DNA from: Gammaproteobacteria bacterium
GTDB lineage: Bacteria; Pseudomonadota; Gammaproteobacteria; Steroidobacterales; Rariloculaceae
Assembly: GCA_022819855.1 (NCBI GenBank)
Contig: JAJEGN010000001.1
Coordinates: forward strand, 1 to 64,000
DNA length: 64,000 nt
Direction: 5' to 3'
The notes beneath the pieces are model-generated. The model was not told where the DNA came from, made no database searches, and saw nothing but the letters and a program-made list of their open reading frames with translations. Below, piece after piece: positions 34,192 to 43,870 of this stretch. The translations under genes and the position numbers were made by a program. How positions within the stretch are numbered: position 1 is the stretch's first letter; the number at the start of each line of letters is the position of its first letter.

Positions 34192-37001
34192 AAGTCCCTC
34201 TCCACCGGTTCGCGCTGTGCCGGCTGCTCCTGGCGGTTGCGGCGCCGTTCCGCTTCGCGGTCGCGAATGGCCTGCAGGCGGCTCAGCGCCTGACGCTGGG
34301 TCATCTCCTGCTCCTGACTGCGCTGTTCCTGCTGCTGTTGCTGCTCATTCTGCTGGTCGTCCTGGTTCTGCTGCTGTTCGGGCGGCTGGAGCAGCCGGAT
34401 CGCGTTCTCCAGCCGTGCCATCGCCTCGAGCTGATCGCCGAGGATCGGCTCGAGATCGGGCGTCAGGGCGCCGGATCCATCTGTGGCATCGGCGAGCCCG
34501 ATGCCGGCGGACTGCATCGAGCCCGATGCCGCACGCACCTCCTCGGCCGCCTGAGCGAACTGCTCGCCCGACGGTTGCGCTTGACCGCCGGCCAAGCCCG
34601 CCGCGGGCGCGGCGGATGCCGCATCGGCCTGCTCGAACAGGGCCTGAGTCAGCGCGTCGGCCGTTCGGGTGTGCTCGTTCTGGCGCTCCGTCGCCAGGCC
34701 GAGTTTCGCCGCAAGCTCGTCATCGAGCGCGTCGGCCGCGGCGATTCCGAATGCCGCCGTGCGATCGTAGGTATCGGCCTGGGCCGCGAGCAATTCCTGA
34801 AGATGCTCGACGATGTTGAAGAAGAGTCGTCTCAGTTCCGAGATCGAGGCCAGGGCCTCACTCGCCAGTCCGAGCGGCTCTCCCGCCGCGCCGTCGGCGT
34901 CGCCGGCAAGCACTACGTTCAGCGATTCAAGCGTCGCGGCCGCCTCGGCGCGCAACTGTTCGGCGAGGTCGAAGCGTTCGACGATCGCCTGAAGCTGTTC
35001 CGCGTCGGCGCCGGGATCGGCTGCTCCGCGTCCGTCGTCCCCTCCACTCCCGTTGCCTGGTCCACCCCGATCATTAGTGTCGCCGGGATCGCCGCCGCCC
35101 CGTGCCCCGGGTTCGCCCGATGCGTCACTCCCAACCGCACCCTGCTCGTCCGCTTCCGGCTCACTCGCGCCTTGCAGTCCGCCCGATCCTTCGCCGTTCC
35201 CGGCCGCGCCAGCCGCATTCGAGGCCGCGGCGCGCTCGTCCGCAAGCAAGCCCTCGAGCCGCTCCAGCCGGTCGAGATTGGCATCGACGGCTTCACCGAC
35301 CGCGTCCGCACGCTCCTCGGTCGAGAGTTCCGCCAGCGGCGAACCGTCCTCCGCCGGTGTGAGCAGCCCAACCGCCTGCGTCTGATCCGCGTATGCGAGT
35401 TCGATCAGGTCGCGCAATCCGGCGAAACGTTCGATCGCGCGGTATAGCATCCTGAGCGCTTCGGCCTCGCTCTCGACCGCCGGGCCGAGCGCCGCGGTTG
35501 CCAGTGACACTTCCGTGTCGCGCATCGCCGCCAGCGCGGAACGCAGCAACGGCACCGCTTCGCGCACGGCCTCGAATAAGCGCCGCTGTTCCACACTCGC
35601 ATCGGGCGGCGGTTCGGTCGCCTCGTCTCCGGCGCCAGCGCCGAAGCGCGCCAATACTTCGCCCGTCCGCGCGGAGACATCGTCCTGACGGTTGCCGAGA
35701 TGCTCGGCATCGAGCCACGGGGGCGGCACGGCGGCGGGTCCGTCTTCGGCGTCCAGACGCAGGTTGCCGCTGGCCAGCAATGCGAGCGCCTGCGTATGCG
35801 AGAGCAGCAGCGTCTGGTCCTGGGCAACACGCCTCAGGACGGTCACGGGATCGAGCAGTTGCTCGCGTGCGCGCTTGAGTTCGGCCAGCGCACCTTCCGC
35901 ACGCTCGTGCGCGCGCTCGGCTTCGAGACGCCTGAGGCGCCTGCGCGCATCGCTGAGCGACTGGCGCGCCTGTTGCAGCCAGGCGTTGAGCGCGTCGAGC
36001 TGCAACGCGCGAATGCGTTCCTGCTCCGTGCGTTCGGCCTCGTCCCCGGCTTCGATGAGCGCACGCTCCTCGGCAGCCAGATCGCCGATGCTGCCGGCTT
36101 CGGCGAGCAGCGTACGCTCGAGCGTCGCAAGCTCCTCGAACTCGCGCTGGAATCCGATGGGTTCGGCGCCCGCGCCCTCGGCCTCGATCGTCGTGTGCAG
36201 CCCGCGCACGCTGTCGCGCAGACCCCGCTGATCGTCGATGATCCGGTCAAGCCGCGCCTCGAGCCCGTTGCCCTGATTGAGTTGATCGGCAAGCTGCTGG
36301 ATCCGGCGCAGCACGACCTCGAGATTGACGCGGGCGTCTTCGTCGGTCTGCGGCGCCAGCCGGATCGCATCGTTGAACCAAGCCGCGCTCGTGCGCAGCG
36401 TCTCGATGGCCCGCTCGGGCTCCCCGGTCTGCTCCGTGTCGGCCCGGGCGGCGAGCGCCACGCCCAGGTTGAACGCCGAGCGGTATCGCAGGTCGATGTC
36501 GCTACCCGCCTCGTCGCGCGCCGCGAGAAACCCGTCGAAGGCCGATTCGATCGCTCCGTTGCCGAACTCGTCGAGCGCCAGGTTGTATCGCGTTCGCGGA
36601 CTTCCGCCGGGCGCGCTGCCCTGCGCGTCCGCATCGACGCCATCCGAATCGCCGGCGATGCCCGCGTCGGGCTCGAGTAGCTCCAGCGCGGGCGGTTCGA
36701 CCTGCGCCGGTTCGGCCGGTGACTGCGCATCCTGCTGGGCGAGCGCCACGGCTGCCGGCGCCAGCGCGAGCAGGACAAGCGCAATGCACGGATACCGCAG
36801 CCCGTGGAAGAACGCCGCGCCGTGCGGATACCGCAACCCGTGGCGGAACGCCGCAATGCGCGGATACCGCAACTCGTGGCGGAACGCCGCGCCGTGCAGA
36901 TACCGCAGCCCGTGGCGAATCTCCGCGTCGCAGGGAAACCGGCGAGGCGGTCTTCCGCCGCGTTCAGCGGTACTCTTGCCCAGGGCCGCCGAGCCTCTCA
37001 C
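34188..37001 (-). CDS. BatC-like TPR/coiled-coil protein with repeated N-terminus
   Basis: This 937-aa protein has a GTG start (37001) with GGAGGTGA five bases upstream, overlapping the preceding stop (GTGA). Residues 1-70 precede a single membrane or signal helix (IALVLLALAPAAVALA) and contain a 12-residue repeat encoded by four 36-bp units. After the helix comes a TPR-like region (YNLALDEFGNGAIESAFDGF), then long coiled coils rich in Glu/Ala/Arg and a Gln-rich tail (QQNEQQQQQEQR). A Gly/Asp-rich linker sits at about residues 600-650. It is probably a large periplasmic partner of the two vWA proteins. Confidence 0.72.
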   Translation of the reverse strand: MRGSAALGKSTAERGGRPPRRFPCDAEIRHGLRYLHGAAFRHELRYPRIAAFRHGLRYPHGAAFFHGLRYPCIALVLLALAPAAVALAQQDAQSPAEPAQVEPPALELLEPDAGIAGDSDGVDADAQGSAPGGSPRTRYNLALDEFGNGAIESAFDGFLAARDEAGSDIDLRYRSAFNLGVALAARADTEQTGEPERAIETLRTSAAWFNDAIRLAPQTDEDARVNLEVVLRRIQQLADQLNQGNGLEARLDRIIDDQRGLRDSVRGLHTTIEAEGAGAEPIGFQREFEELATLERTLLAEAGSIGDLAAEERALIEAGDEAERTEQERIRALQLDALNAWLQQARQSLSDARRRLRRLEAERAHERAEGALAELKRAREQLLDPVTVLRRVAQDQTLLLSHTQALALLASGNLRLDAEDGPAAVPPPWLDAEHLGNRQDDVSARTGEVLARFGAGAGDEATEPPPDASVEQRRLFEAVREAVPLLRSALAAMRDTEVSLATAALGPAVESEAEALRMLYRAIERFAGLRDLIELAYADQTQAVGLLTPAEDGSPLAELSTEERADAVGEAVDANLDRLERLEGLLADERAAASNAAGAAGNGEGSGGLQGASEPEADEQGAVGSDASGEPGARGGGDPGDTNDRGGPGNGSGGDDGRGAADPGADAEQLQAIVERFDLAEQLRAEAAATLESLNVVLAGDADGAAGEPLGLASEALASISELRRLFFNIVEHLQELLAAQADTYDRTAAFGIAAADALDDELAAKLGLATERQNEHTRTADALTQALFEQADAASAAPAAGLAGGQAQPSGEQFAQAAEEVRAASGSMQSAGIGLADATDGSGALTPDLEPILGDQLEAMARLENAIRLLQPPEQQQNQDDQQNEQQQQQEQRSQEQEMTQRQALSRLQAIRDREAERRRNRQEQPAQREPVERDF
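36789..36920. repeat. 36-bp tandem repeat, about four units, inside a coding start
   Basis: Units begin CGGATACCGCA at 36789, 36825, 36861 and (as CAGATACCGCA) at 36897, exactly 36 bases apart. On the minus strand they encode the 12-residue unit RHGLRYPHGAAF with variants. The period keeps the frame, so repeat number can change without breaking the gene. Confidence 0.9.
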
Positions 37002-38035
37002 GCGTCACCTCCATGCATACCGGCGCTCGAACCGACCCAGACGGCCGCGACGAGCGATCCGAGCGCTGCGAGAACGAACCAACGATAGTGCTCGTTGGGG
37101 CTGCGTTGCGCCACCCGGAGCGCGGTATCCGTCACGAGCGGCTCAACGTACGTCTCGACGATCGAATCCAGATCGAGCGCCGAAGTGCCCGCCGGGACGT
37201 AGATACCTTCGCTGCGCAACGCGATCTCGCGCAGCAGGTCCCCATCGAGCCTGGAAATGACGACGTTGCCGTCCTGATCCGTCAACACGCTGCGCGCGCC
37301 CGTAGCGGGATCGGTCATCGTGATCTCGCTGCCGGCTTCGCTGCCGAAGCCGATCGCGGCAATGCGCACGCCCGCGGCCACGGCCTCGTCGACAGCGTCG
37401 AGCGGATAGGAGTCGTGGTCTTCACCGTCGGTAATGAGCAGCATGAGCCTGGGTGCGCCGCGGTTCGGACCGAAGGCCGCAACGGCGCTGCGGATCGCAT
37501 CGCCGATCCGCGTGCCGCCGAGCGAAACGGAACGCGTGTCGACGTCGCGCAGAGCGAGGCGGAAGAACCCGTAGTCGGTCGTCAGCGGACTGCGCACGCT
37601 GCCCCGTCCGGCGAAGACGACCAGGCCGACGCGGTGGCCCTCGACCCGCGAGATGAACTCGCCGATCTCGGCCTTGGCGCGTGCGAGCCGGTCCGGCGCC
37701 GCATCCTCGGCCAGCATGCTGTTGGAGACGTCGAGCACGATCATGATGTCAGCGACTGCCCGGCGCGCCGAAACCGTCTCGGCGCCGGCCGGTGTCTGTG
37801 GCCGCATGAGGCCGAGCACGCCGAGCACGAGCGTTGCAAGGATGAAGCCGAGCTTGAGCGCGCACCGGGCGAGCGTCTGCCTGCGGGCCAGCCGCGCCTG
37901 CATCGTCGTCGACATGAAGCGGCCGAGGCCCTCGCCGCTCCTGAACTCGAGATACGCGAGCAAGGCGACGAGACCTATCGCGAGCCACACGAGGTGGACC
38001 CACTGCTGATCGGCGAAGATCAGGCGCTCGATCAT
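36998..38035 (-). CDS. BatB-like von Willebrand A membrane protein
   Basis: This 345-aa protein has N-terminal membrane helices at about residues 12-28 and 62-80, a vWA domain with the metal-ion site DVSNS (residues 100-104), GGTRIGDAI and LLITDGEDHD, and a C-terminal helix (FVLAALGSLVAAVWV). The vWA domain should face the periplasm. It overlaps batA's end (ATGA) and the next gene's GTG. Part of a moxR-DUF58-bat operon; a role in envelope integrity or stress tolerance is inferred from family literature. Confidence 0.9.
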   Translation of the reverse strand: MIERLIFADQQWVHLVWLAIGLVALLAYLEFRSGEGLGRFMSTTMQARLARRQTLARCALKLGFILATLVLGVLGLMRPQTPAGAETVSARRAVADIMIVLDVSNSMLAEDAAPDRLARAKAEIGEFISRVEGHRVGLVVFAGRGSVRSPLTTDYGFFRLALRDVDTRSVSLGGTRIGDAIRSAVAAFGPNRGAPRLMLLITDGEDHDSYPLDAVDEAVAAGVRIAAIGFGSEAGSEITMTDPATGARSVLTDQDGNVVISRLDGDLLREIALRSEGIYVPAGTSALDLDSIVETYVEPLVTDTALRVAQRSPNEHYRWFVLAALGSLVAAVWVGSSAGMHGGDA

Positions 38036-39066
38036 GGCGCCCTCACGAATACGGCGCCGCGTGCGAACCAGCCGGCCGCGGCGAGCAGCAATCCCGCGGC
38101 GAGCGGGATCGAGAAGAACTCCGCGTATTGCCGGGAGCGTTCCTCGGTAATGCGCGTGCGTTCGAGCCGGTCGATCTCCTCGTAGACGCGTTCGAGACCT
38201 TCGGCGTCGGTCGCGCGGAAATACCGCCCACCCGTACTATCGGCGATGTCCTCGAGCGTGGCCTCGTCGACTTCAACCGGCATGGCGCGCAACGCGGTGC
38301 GGCCGGTCAGCGGGTCGCGCACGCGCACCGGAGCGAGTCCCGTCGTGCCCGCCCCGATCGTGTACACCCTGACGCCCTGCGTGCGCGCGAGTTCGGCCGC
38401 CGCTGCCGGCGCCTCGACGCCGGCATTGTGGACGCCGTCGGTGAGTAACACCGCGATGCGGGATTCCGCCTGCGATTCGCGCAGCCGCTCGACGGCGAGG
38501 CCGAGACCGTCACCTATGGCCGTTCCGTCCTCGGACTGGACGCTCACGATCTCGAGATTGCGCGCGATCGCGACGACGTTCTCGTGATCGAGCGTGAGCG
38601 GGCTTGCAGTATCGGCGAAGCCCGCGAAGCTCACGAGGCCGATGGCGTCGTTGGGCCTGCCTTCGAGTCCGCCACCGCCAAGCACGAAATCCTCGAAAAC
38701 ATCCTGGACGGCTTGCAGGCGCGTGCGTTCCCGATCGTCCGTGGAGAGATCGAGCGCCTGCATGGAACCGGAAATATCCACGACCATCATGATCGCGATG
38801 CCTTCCCGATCGATACGCGTGAAACGCTCGCCGACGCGCGGTCCCGCCAGCGCCACGGCGAGCGCAACGACGGCAAGCGCCAGCAGCGCGTCGGGAAGCC
38901 AGGCCAGGCGCATGCGCCAACTGCCGCCATGCTCGGGCAATACCCTGAGCGCGGAAAAGATCACCCGTCCGGGCGCGCGCCGGGCGAGAAGAAAGACGGG
39001 CACGGCGAGCAGCGCCAGGGCCAGCAGCAACGGCTCGCGAAACTCGAGGGACATGAGCACATTCAT
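38032..39066 (-). CDS. BatA-like von Willebrand A membrane protein
   Basis: This 344-aa protein has helices at about residues 13-30 and 59-77, then a vWA domain with a complete metal-ion site DISGS, DGTAIGDGLGLAV and LLTDGVHNAG, and a C-terminal helix (PLAAGLLLAAAGWFA). It has the same topology as BatB, with which it is translationally coupled. MoxR ATPases encoded upstream in such operons are thought to remodel vWA proteins. The start ATG 39066 lies within a short repeated segment also present at the end of the preceding gene. Confidence 0.9.
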   Translation of the reverse strand: MNVLMSLEFREPLLLALALLAVPVFLLARRAPGRVIFSALRVLPEHGGSWRMRLAWLPDALLALAVVALAVALAGPRVGERFTRIDREGIAIMMVVDISGSMQALDLSTDDRERTRLQAVQDVFEDFVLGGGGLEGRPNDAIGLVSFAGFADTASPLTLDHENVVAIARNLEIVSVQSEDGTAIGDGLGLAVERLRESQAESRIAVLLTDGVHNAGVEAPAAAAELARTQGVRVYTIGAGTTGLAPVRVRDPLTGRTALRAMPVEVDEATLEDIADSTGGRYFRATDAEGLERVYEEIDRLERTRITEERSRQYAEFFSIPLAAGLLLAAAGWFARGAVFVRAP

Positions 39067-39159
39067 CGGCTTCTCAGGTCGCCTCCGCTGGCCGCGCGCC
39101 AGAGCCGCTCGGCGCGATGCCTGTCGTTACGGCGTTCATCGGCATCTCAGACCGCCTCC
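39061..39159. repeat. imperfect 26-base direct repeat flanking the batA start
   Basis: Positions 39061-39086 and 39134-39159 match at about 22 of 26 bases and sit 73 bases apart. One copy carries the batA start codon, the other the end of the upstream lipoprotein gene, giving a second ATGAA and a 21-codon dead-end frame. It looks like a small local duplication of the translation start region. Confidence 0.5.
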
Positions 39160-40256
39160 TGCAACTGCGGTTCCGGCGCCGCTGGCGGCTCGCCGAGGAA
39201 ACGGCGCGCAAGCGTCAACGCTTCTTCGGACTCGCGCTGCTCGGGGCTGTACGCGGCGAACTTCACGCGGTCGCAGCGTTCGAGGAACGCCGAGAGAAGT
39301 TCCCTGCGGGCACCGGAAAGGTCCGCCGAGCGCCGCGCTTCCTGCAGGAACTCCTCGGTCGTGAGTTCCGGCGCACGCACACCGTACTGGTCCTCGATAT
39401 AGCGCCGCACGATGTCGGAAAGCTCAACGTACCATGCGTCGGCCTCGACCGGCAGCGGCAATCCGCGTCCGGCGAGCGCGTCGAGACGCCGCATGGCCCG
39501 ATCCCAGGCCGTGATCCTTCGTCGCTCGGCCGCGCGCCGTTGCCAGAACGCAACCGCGAAACCGAGCACGCCGAGCAGGGCCGCTGCGCCGCCGAACCAT
39601 GGCCAGTTCTGCGCGATGAAACCGCCGCCGAGTTCCGGCAACGCGGCTCTGGGGGGCAGGAGTTCATCCAGCACGGCGCCTTCGGGCAGCACGGACGCCA
39701 CCTGGATGATGAGTTCCTCGCTGAGCAGTTCGCGGAACTCTTCGTCCTCCCCGGCGTACTCAGGCCGCGCGTCGAGGTACTCGATCCGCAACGGCGGGAT
39801 ACGCTGCCTGCCGCTCATCGGCGGCTGCAGAGTGTAACGCTGCGACGCGACCGACACGCCATCGGGACGCGTCTCTTCGCGCGGCGTGAAGTCGACGATC
39901 GAAAAGCGTCCGAGCGCTTCCCCGAAGGCGGGCATCTCGACGGTCACGCCCGACTCCGATTCGACGGTCAGCGTGAGCGACAGCGGGTCGCCGAGCCTGG
40001 GTTCGGCGGGCGTGAGCGTTATGGTCACTGTGACGGGGCCTTCCTCGGTCACACGCGACAAGGCCGGCGTGTCGCCTGCCACGCCATCCTGGCCGCCAGA
40101 CCCCGATCCCACTGATTGCGGTGAACCGCAGGCGGCGAGCGCCAAAGCCAGCAAGACGATCGGCAGCCTCAGCGCGAAATCGTCCGTTCGCGCTACCTCG
40201 CGCAGGCGCGCAAGGGAATGGCGGCCGGCAGCCACAACGACAGTAAGCAGCCTCAC
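39147..40256 (-). CDS. BatD-like lipoprotein with cytoplasmic C-terminal domain
   Basis: This 369-aa protein has a GTG start overlapping the DUF58 stop (GTGA). A long n-region leads to a lipobox-like LALAAC. An Ig-type domain follows (VTVTITLTPAEPRLGDPLSLTL), then a membrane helix (FGGAAALLGVLGFAVAFW) and a helical C-terminal part (WYVELSDIVRRYIEDQYG, LTTEEFLQEA) of the kind seen in DUF4381 proteins of Bat operons. It is probably an inner-membrane component linking the periplasmic Bat proteins to the MoxR/DUF58 pair. Confidence 0.75.
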   Translation of the reverse strand: MRLLTVVVAAGRHSLARLREVARTDDFALRLPIVLLALALAACGSPQSVGSGSGGQDGVAGDTPALSRVTEEGPVTVTITLTPAEPRLGDPLSLTLTVESESGVTVEMPAFGEALGRFSIVDFTPREETRPDGVSVASQRYTLQPPMSGRQRIPPLRIEYLDARPEYAGEDEEFRELLSEELIIQVASVLPEGAVLDELLPPRAALPELGGGFIAQNWPWFGGAAALLGVLGFAVAFWQRRAAERRRITAWDRAMRRLDALAGRGLPLPVEADAWYVELSDIVRRYIEDQYGVRAPELTTEEFLQEARRSADLSGARRELLSAFLERCDRVKFAAYSPEQRESEEALTLARRFLGEPPAAPEPQLQEAV

Positions 40257-41242
40257 CGCCGGATCCTCTTCTCGCGCATCCGGAAGAACGCGAGCAACGG
40301 CTCGACGACCGATGCCGTGGCGTCGATCGCGATCATGTCGATCCCGGCCGAACGCAGCTCGCGGTTCAACCTGTCGGCGCGCTCGCGCGCATGCTCCTCG
40401 ATCGCGGCGCGAAACGCCTCGGACTCCGTATCGACGAGTCGTTGCTCGCCGGTCTCGGCGTCCTCGAGCGTGACGAGCCCGGTCCGTTCGAAGCGCTGCT
40501 CGCGCTCGTCGGTAATCCGCACGGCGACCACGTCGTGTTTGCGATTGGCGCTGCGCAGCACGTCGAGATAGCCCTCGTCGAGAAAGTCCGAGATCAGAAA
40601 CAACACGGCGCGGCGTGGCAGCACGCGCCGGCAGAACTCGAGCGCGTGACCGATGTCCGTCGACCGCCGGCCGCGCCGGCCGGTGCGCCGGACGAGTCTG
40701 ACGAAGTGACGAACGGCGCGGCGCGGCAGCGAAGCCAGCGTCCTGCGGCGCCGCAGGCGCAGCGCAGGCTGCGTCTCGTCGCGGCCGCGCGCGAGGACTT
40801 CACGCACGACGCGCAGCGCATGCTTCTGGCCCTTGCGTGGCGGGATGTACTCGTCGACCTGGTCGTGGAACAGCAGCAGGCCGATCTTGTCGTCGTTGTA
40901 GATCGCCGAAAAGGCGAGCAGCGCCGAGAGCTCCGCCGCGGCCTCGCGCTTGGAACGATGCGCGGAACCGAAGTCCTGCGAAGGGCTCATGTCGACGAGC
41001 AACAGCACCGTGAGCTGGCGCTCCTCGATATAGCGCTTGACGTAGGGCGAGCCGACCCGCGCGGTGACGTTCCAGTCGATCGTGCGCACATCGTCGCCGG
41101 GAACGTAGGGACGGACCTCGTCGAACTCGACCCCGCGACCCTTGAATACCGACACGTAGGCGCCGGCAAGCACGTCCGCCACCTCGCGTCCGGTGTGTAG
41201 CTGGATTCGCCTGACCTGTTTGACTATTTCCGAGGGCAGCAT
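40253..41242 (-). CDS. DUF58 domain protein
   Basis: This 329-aa protein has the DUF58 hallmark GRGVEFDEVRPYVPGDDVRTIDWNVTAR and a degenerate vWA-like fold (LLVDMSPSQDFGS, FLISDFLD). DUF58 proteins are almost always encoded next to MoxR ATPases and are thought to be their partners. It is cytoplasmic, with no signal peptide. It starts 10 bases after moxR. The internal Arg-rich stretch (RLRRRRTLASLPRR) is unusually basic. Confidence 0.92.
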   Translation of the reverse strand: MLPSEIVKQVRRIQLHTGREVADVLAGAYVSVFKGRGVEFDEVRPYVPGDDVRTIDWNVTARVGSPYVKRYIEERQLTVLLLVDMSPSQDFGSAHRSKREAAAELSALLAFSAIYNDDKIGLLLFHDQVDEYIPPRKGQKHALRVVREVLARGRDETQPALRLRRRRTLASLPRRAVRHFVRLVRRTGRRGRRSTDIGHALEFCRRVLPRRAVLFLISDFLDEGYLDVLRSANRKHDVVAVRITDEREQRFERTGLVTLEDAETGEQRLVDTESEAFRAAIEEHARERADRLNRELRSAGIDMIAIDATASVVEPLLAFFRMREKRIRR

Positions 41243-41252
41243 GGCGCTCGGC

Positions 41253-42239
<987 letters not shown>

Positions 42240-42435
42240 GCCTACCTCCGTTGCAATCCGTGGCAAATGCCCCGCTGCATTCGCCGGAAGACCGCCTCGA
42301 CGAAGACGGCCGATCGACCGACGTTGCATCCCGCCTGAACGGCGTTACCCGCCACTCTGCCACAACGGCCTTCCAAGCCATTGATATGGATACGATTATG
42401 TCTCTCCGGCATGTGTCATGCCGACGGGCCAGAAA

Positions 42436-42463
42436 AATATAGGTGAATGCGTCCGTTTTTCAA
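42436..42463 (-). promoter_or_regulatory. probable sigma70 promoter of the moxR-bat operon
   Basis: Read on the minus strand, TTGAAA (42463-42458) is followed after 16 bases by TATATT (42441-42436). Both are close to consensus and stand out in GC-rich DNA. The start codon of moxR is about 190 bases further on, so the transcript would have a long leader in which no structure was recognised. Confidence 0.55.
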
Positions 42464-42626
42464 GGGATAAGCCGGCAAAACTCGACGTATTGCGCATCTG
42501 CTGCGCATCGACCGCGACAGGATCACGAGTCGCAAACGGGAGTTTCAACACCGGGTGTGCGGGCGCGTAGCGTGAATACCGTGCCGCAGTGCAGGTACGT
42601 CGACCGCGCGCCGCACGGCAGACGCG
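42464..42626. other. intergenic stretch, nothing recognised
   Basis: Between the moxR promoter and the hairpin downstream of the NmrA-like gene there is no family-like open frame on either strand. It holds only scattered GC-rich sequence. Confidence 0.5.
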
Positions 42627-42658
42627 ACGCCGGGCGCGCAGCGTGCCGCGCCCGGCGT
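42627..42658. terminator. strong hairpin downstream of the NmrA-like gene
   Basis: A perfect 12-base stem (42627-42638 with 42647-42658) and an 8-base loop lie 20 bases beyond the stop of the minus-strand gene. There is no T run on either side, so it is terminator-like rather than a standard intrinsic terminator. Confidence 0.45.
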
Positions 42659-42678
42659 GACAGGACGTCCGCAACCGC

Positions 42679-43632
42679 TTACGAGTTCATCGCCCCCAGA
42701 ATGGTGTCCTTCTGGCGTTCGACGAACTGCTCGAACGATTCGAGTTCGGGATTGAGCGCCCTGGCCGTATCGACGCTGCGTGCGCCGCAGACGGCGCCCT
42801 CGAAATCGCGGTAGACCTGGAACATGTTGCCGAGCTCGTCCGCGCCCGGGAAACCGAAGCTGCGATAGGTGTCGGCATCGACGGCGTTGTAGACGCTCGA
42901 AACGCCGGTCACCTGTTCTATGGTCGCGCCCATCTCCTCGATCGACAGCATGCCGCCTGCGATCCCGACGGTGGCGCCGACGTACTGCTCGCCGCCCTTG
43001 AAGATGCCGTAGGCGACCTTGCCGATGTCACCGGCCGAGATGCCGGCGACCTTCGCGTTGCCGAGCGGGAAGGTCCACGAGTAGCTGCCGTCCTCGCCTT
43101 TCTTCGGGCAGAGCCCGAACATGTACAGGTTGTCCCAGTAGAACGAGGTGACGAGGAAGGTCACCGGCAGACCGTCGAACGATGCGTTGGCTTCGGCCTT
43201 GGCGTCGAAATGCGGCACGCGATAGTTCTCCTGGAGCATCGGCATACGCGTATCGTCGGCATCCATGAGCGAGCGCGTGTCCTCGAGCGTCGACCAGACG
43301 ACATGCTGCACGCCCGCGTCCCTTGCGGCGTCGGCGATGTTCGCGGCCTGTTGCTTTTCCTTCTCGGCGGAGAAGTGCTCCCAGAAATTGGTGACCGCAT
43401 AGACGCCGTGGGCGCCCGCGAACGCGCTCTTGAGACTCTCGACATCGTCGAGGTCGGCGGCCACGACCTCCGCGCCCTGCGCAGCTAACGCCTGCGCCTG
43501 TTCCTTGTCCGGATCGCGCGTGATCGCGCGGCATGCGAACCCGCCAGCCGAATCGCCGAGAATCGCGCGGCACAGCCCGCCGCCCTGCGTGCCGGTTGCG
43601 CCCACGACCGCTATAACTTGCTTGTCAGCCAC
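42679..43632 (-). CDS. NmrA-family NAD(P)-binding protein
   Basis: This 317-aa protein starts at GTG (43632) with GAGGAAA upstream; the frame stays open further back without similarity. It has an NAD(P)-binding Rossmann motif VVGATGTQGGGLCRAIL and the NmrA pattern VYAVTNFWEHFSAEKEKQQ, HVVWSTLED and VPHFDAKAEAN. Atypical short-chain dehydrogenase fold, often a redox sensor or regulator rather than an enzyme. It is divergent from the Tat-type alcohol dehydrogenase. Confidence 0.88.
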   Translation of the reverse strand: MADKQVIAVVGATGTQGGGLCRAILGDSAGGFACRAITRDPDKEQAQALAAQGAEVVAADLDDVESLKSAFAGAHGVYAVTNFWEHFSAEKEKQQAANIADAARDAGVQHVVWSTLEDTRSLMDADDTRMPMLQENYRVPHFDAKAEANASFDGLPVTFLVTSFYWDNLYMFGLCPKKGEDGSYSWTFPLGNAKVAGISAGDIGKVAYGIFKGGEQYVGATVGIAGGMLSIEEMGATIEQVTGVSSVYNAVDADTYRSFGFPGADELGNMFQVYRDFEGAVCGARSVDTARALNPELESFEQFVERQKDTILGAMNS

Positions 43633-43870
43633 TGGTATTTCCTCACTTTTTGTGATGTGGATCGTCGGTGAAATCATGGCGCGCGAGCCGCGCCGCGCGT
43701 AGCTTAACACGCCCGGCAGCGGCGTCGCCTCACTCCGGCGCCAAGCGTCATCGGTTCGCGTTGCGAACGGTGGGCGGCCTTGCTTTGCGAACGTGAAATC
43801 GCCTCGCCTTGACGGGGCCATCGGCCGCTGCCCATCATCGTGAGGTCATGGTTGCCTGGAGCGAGCCGGC

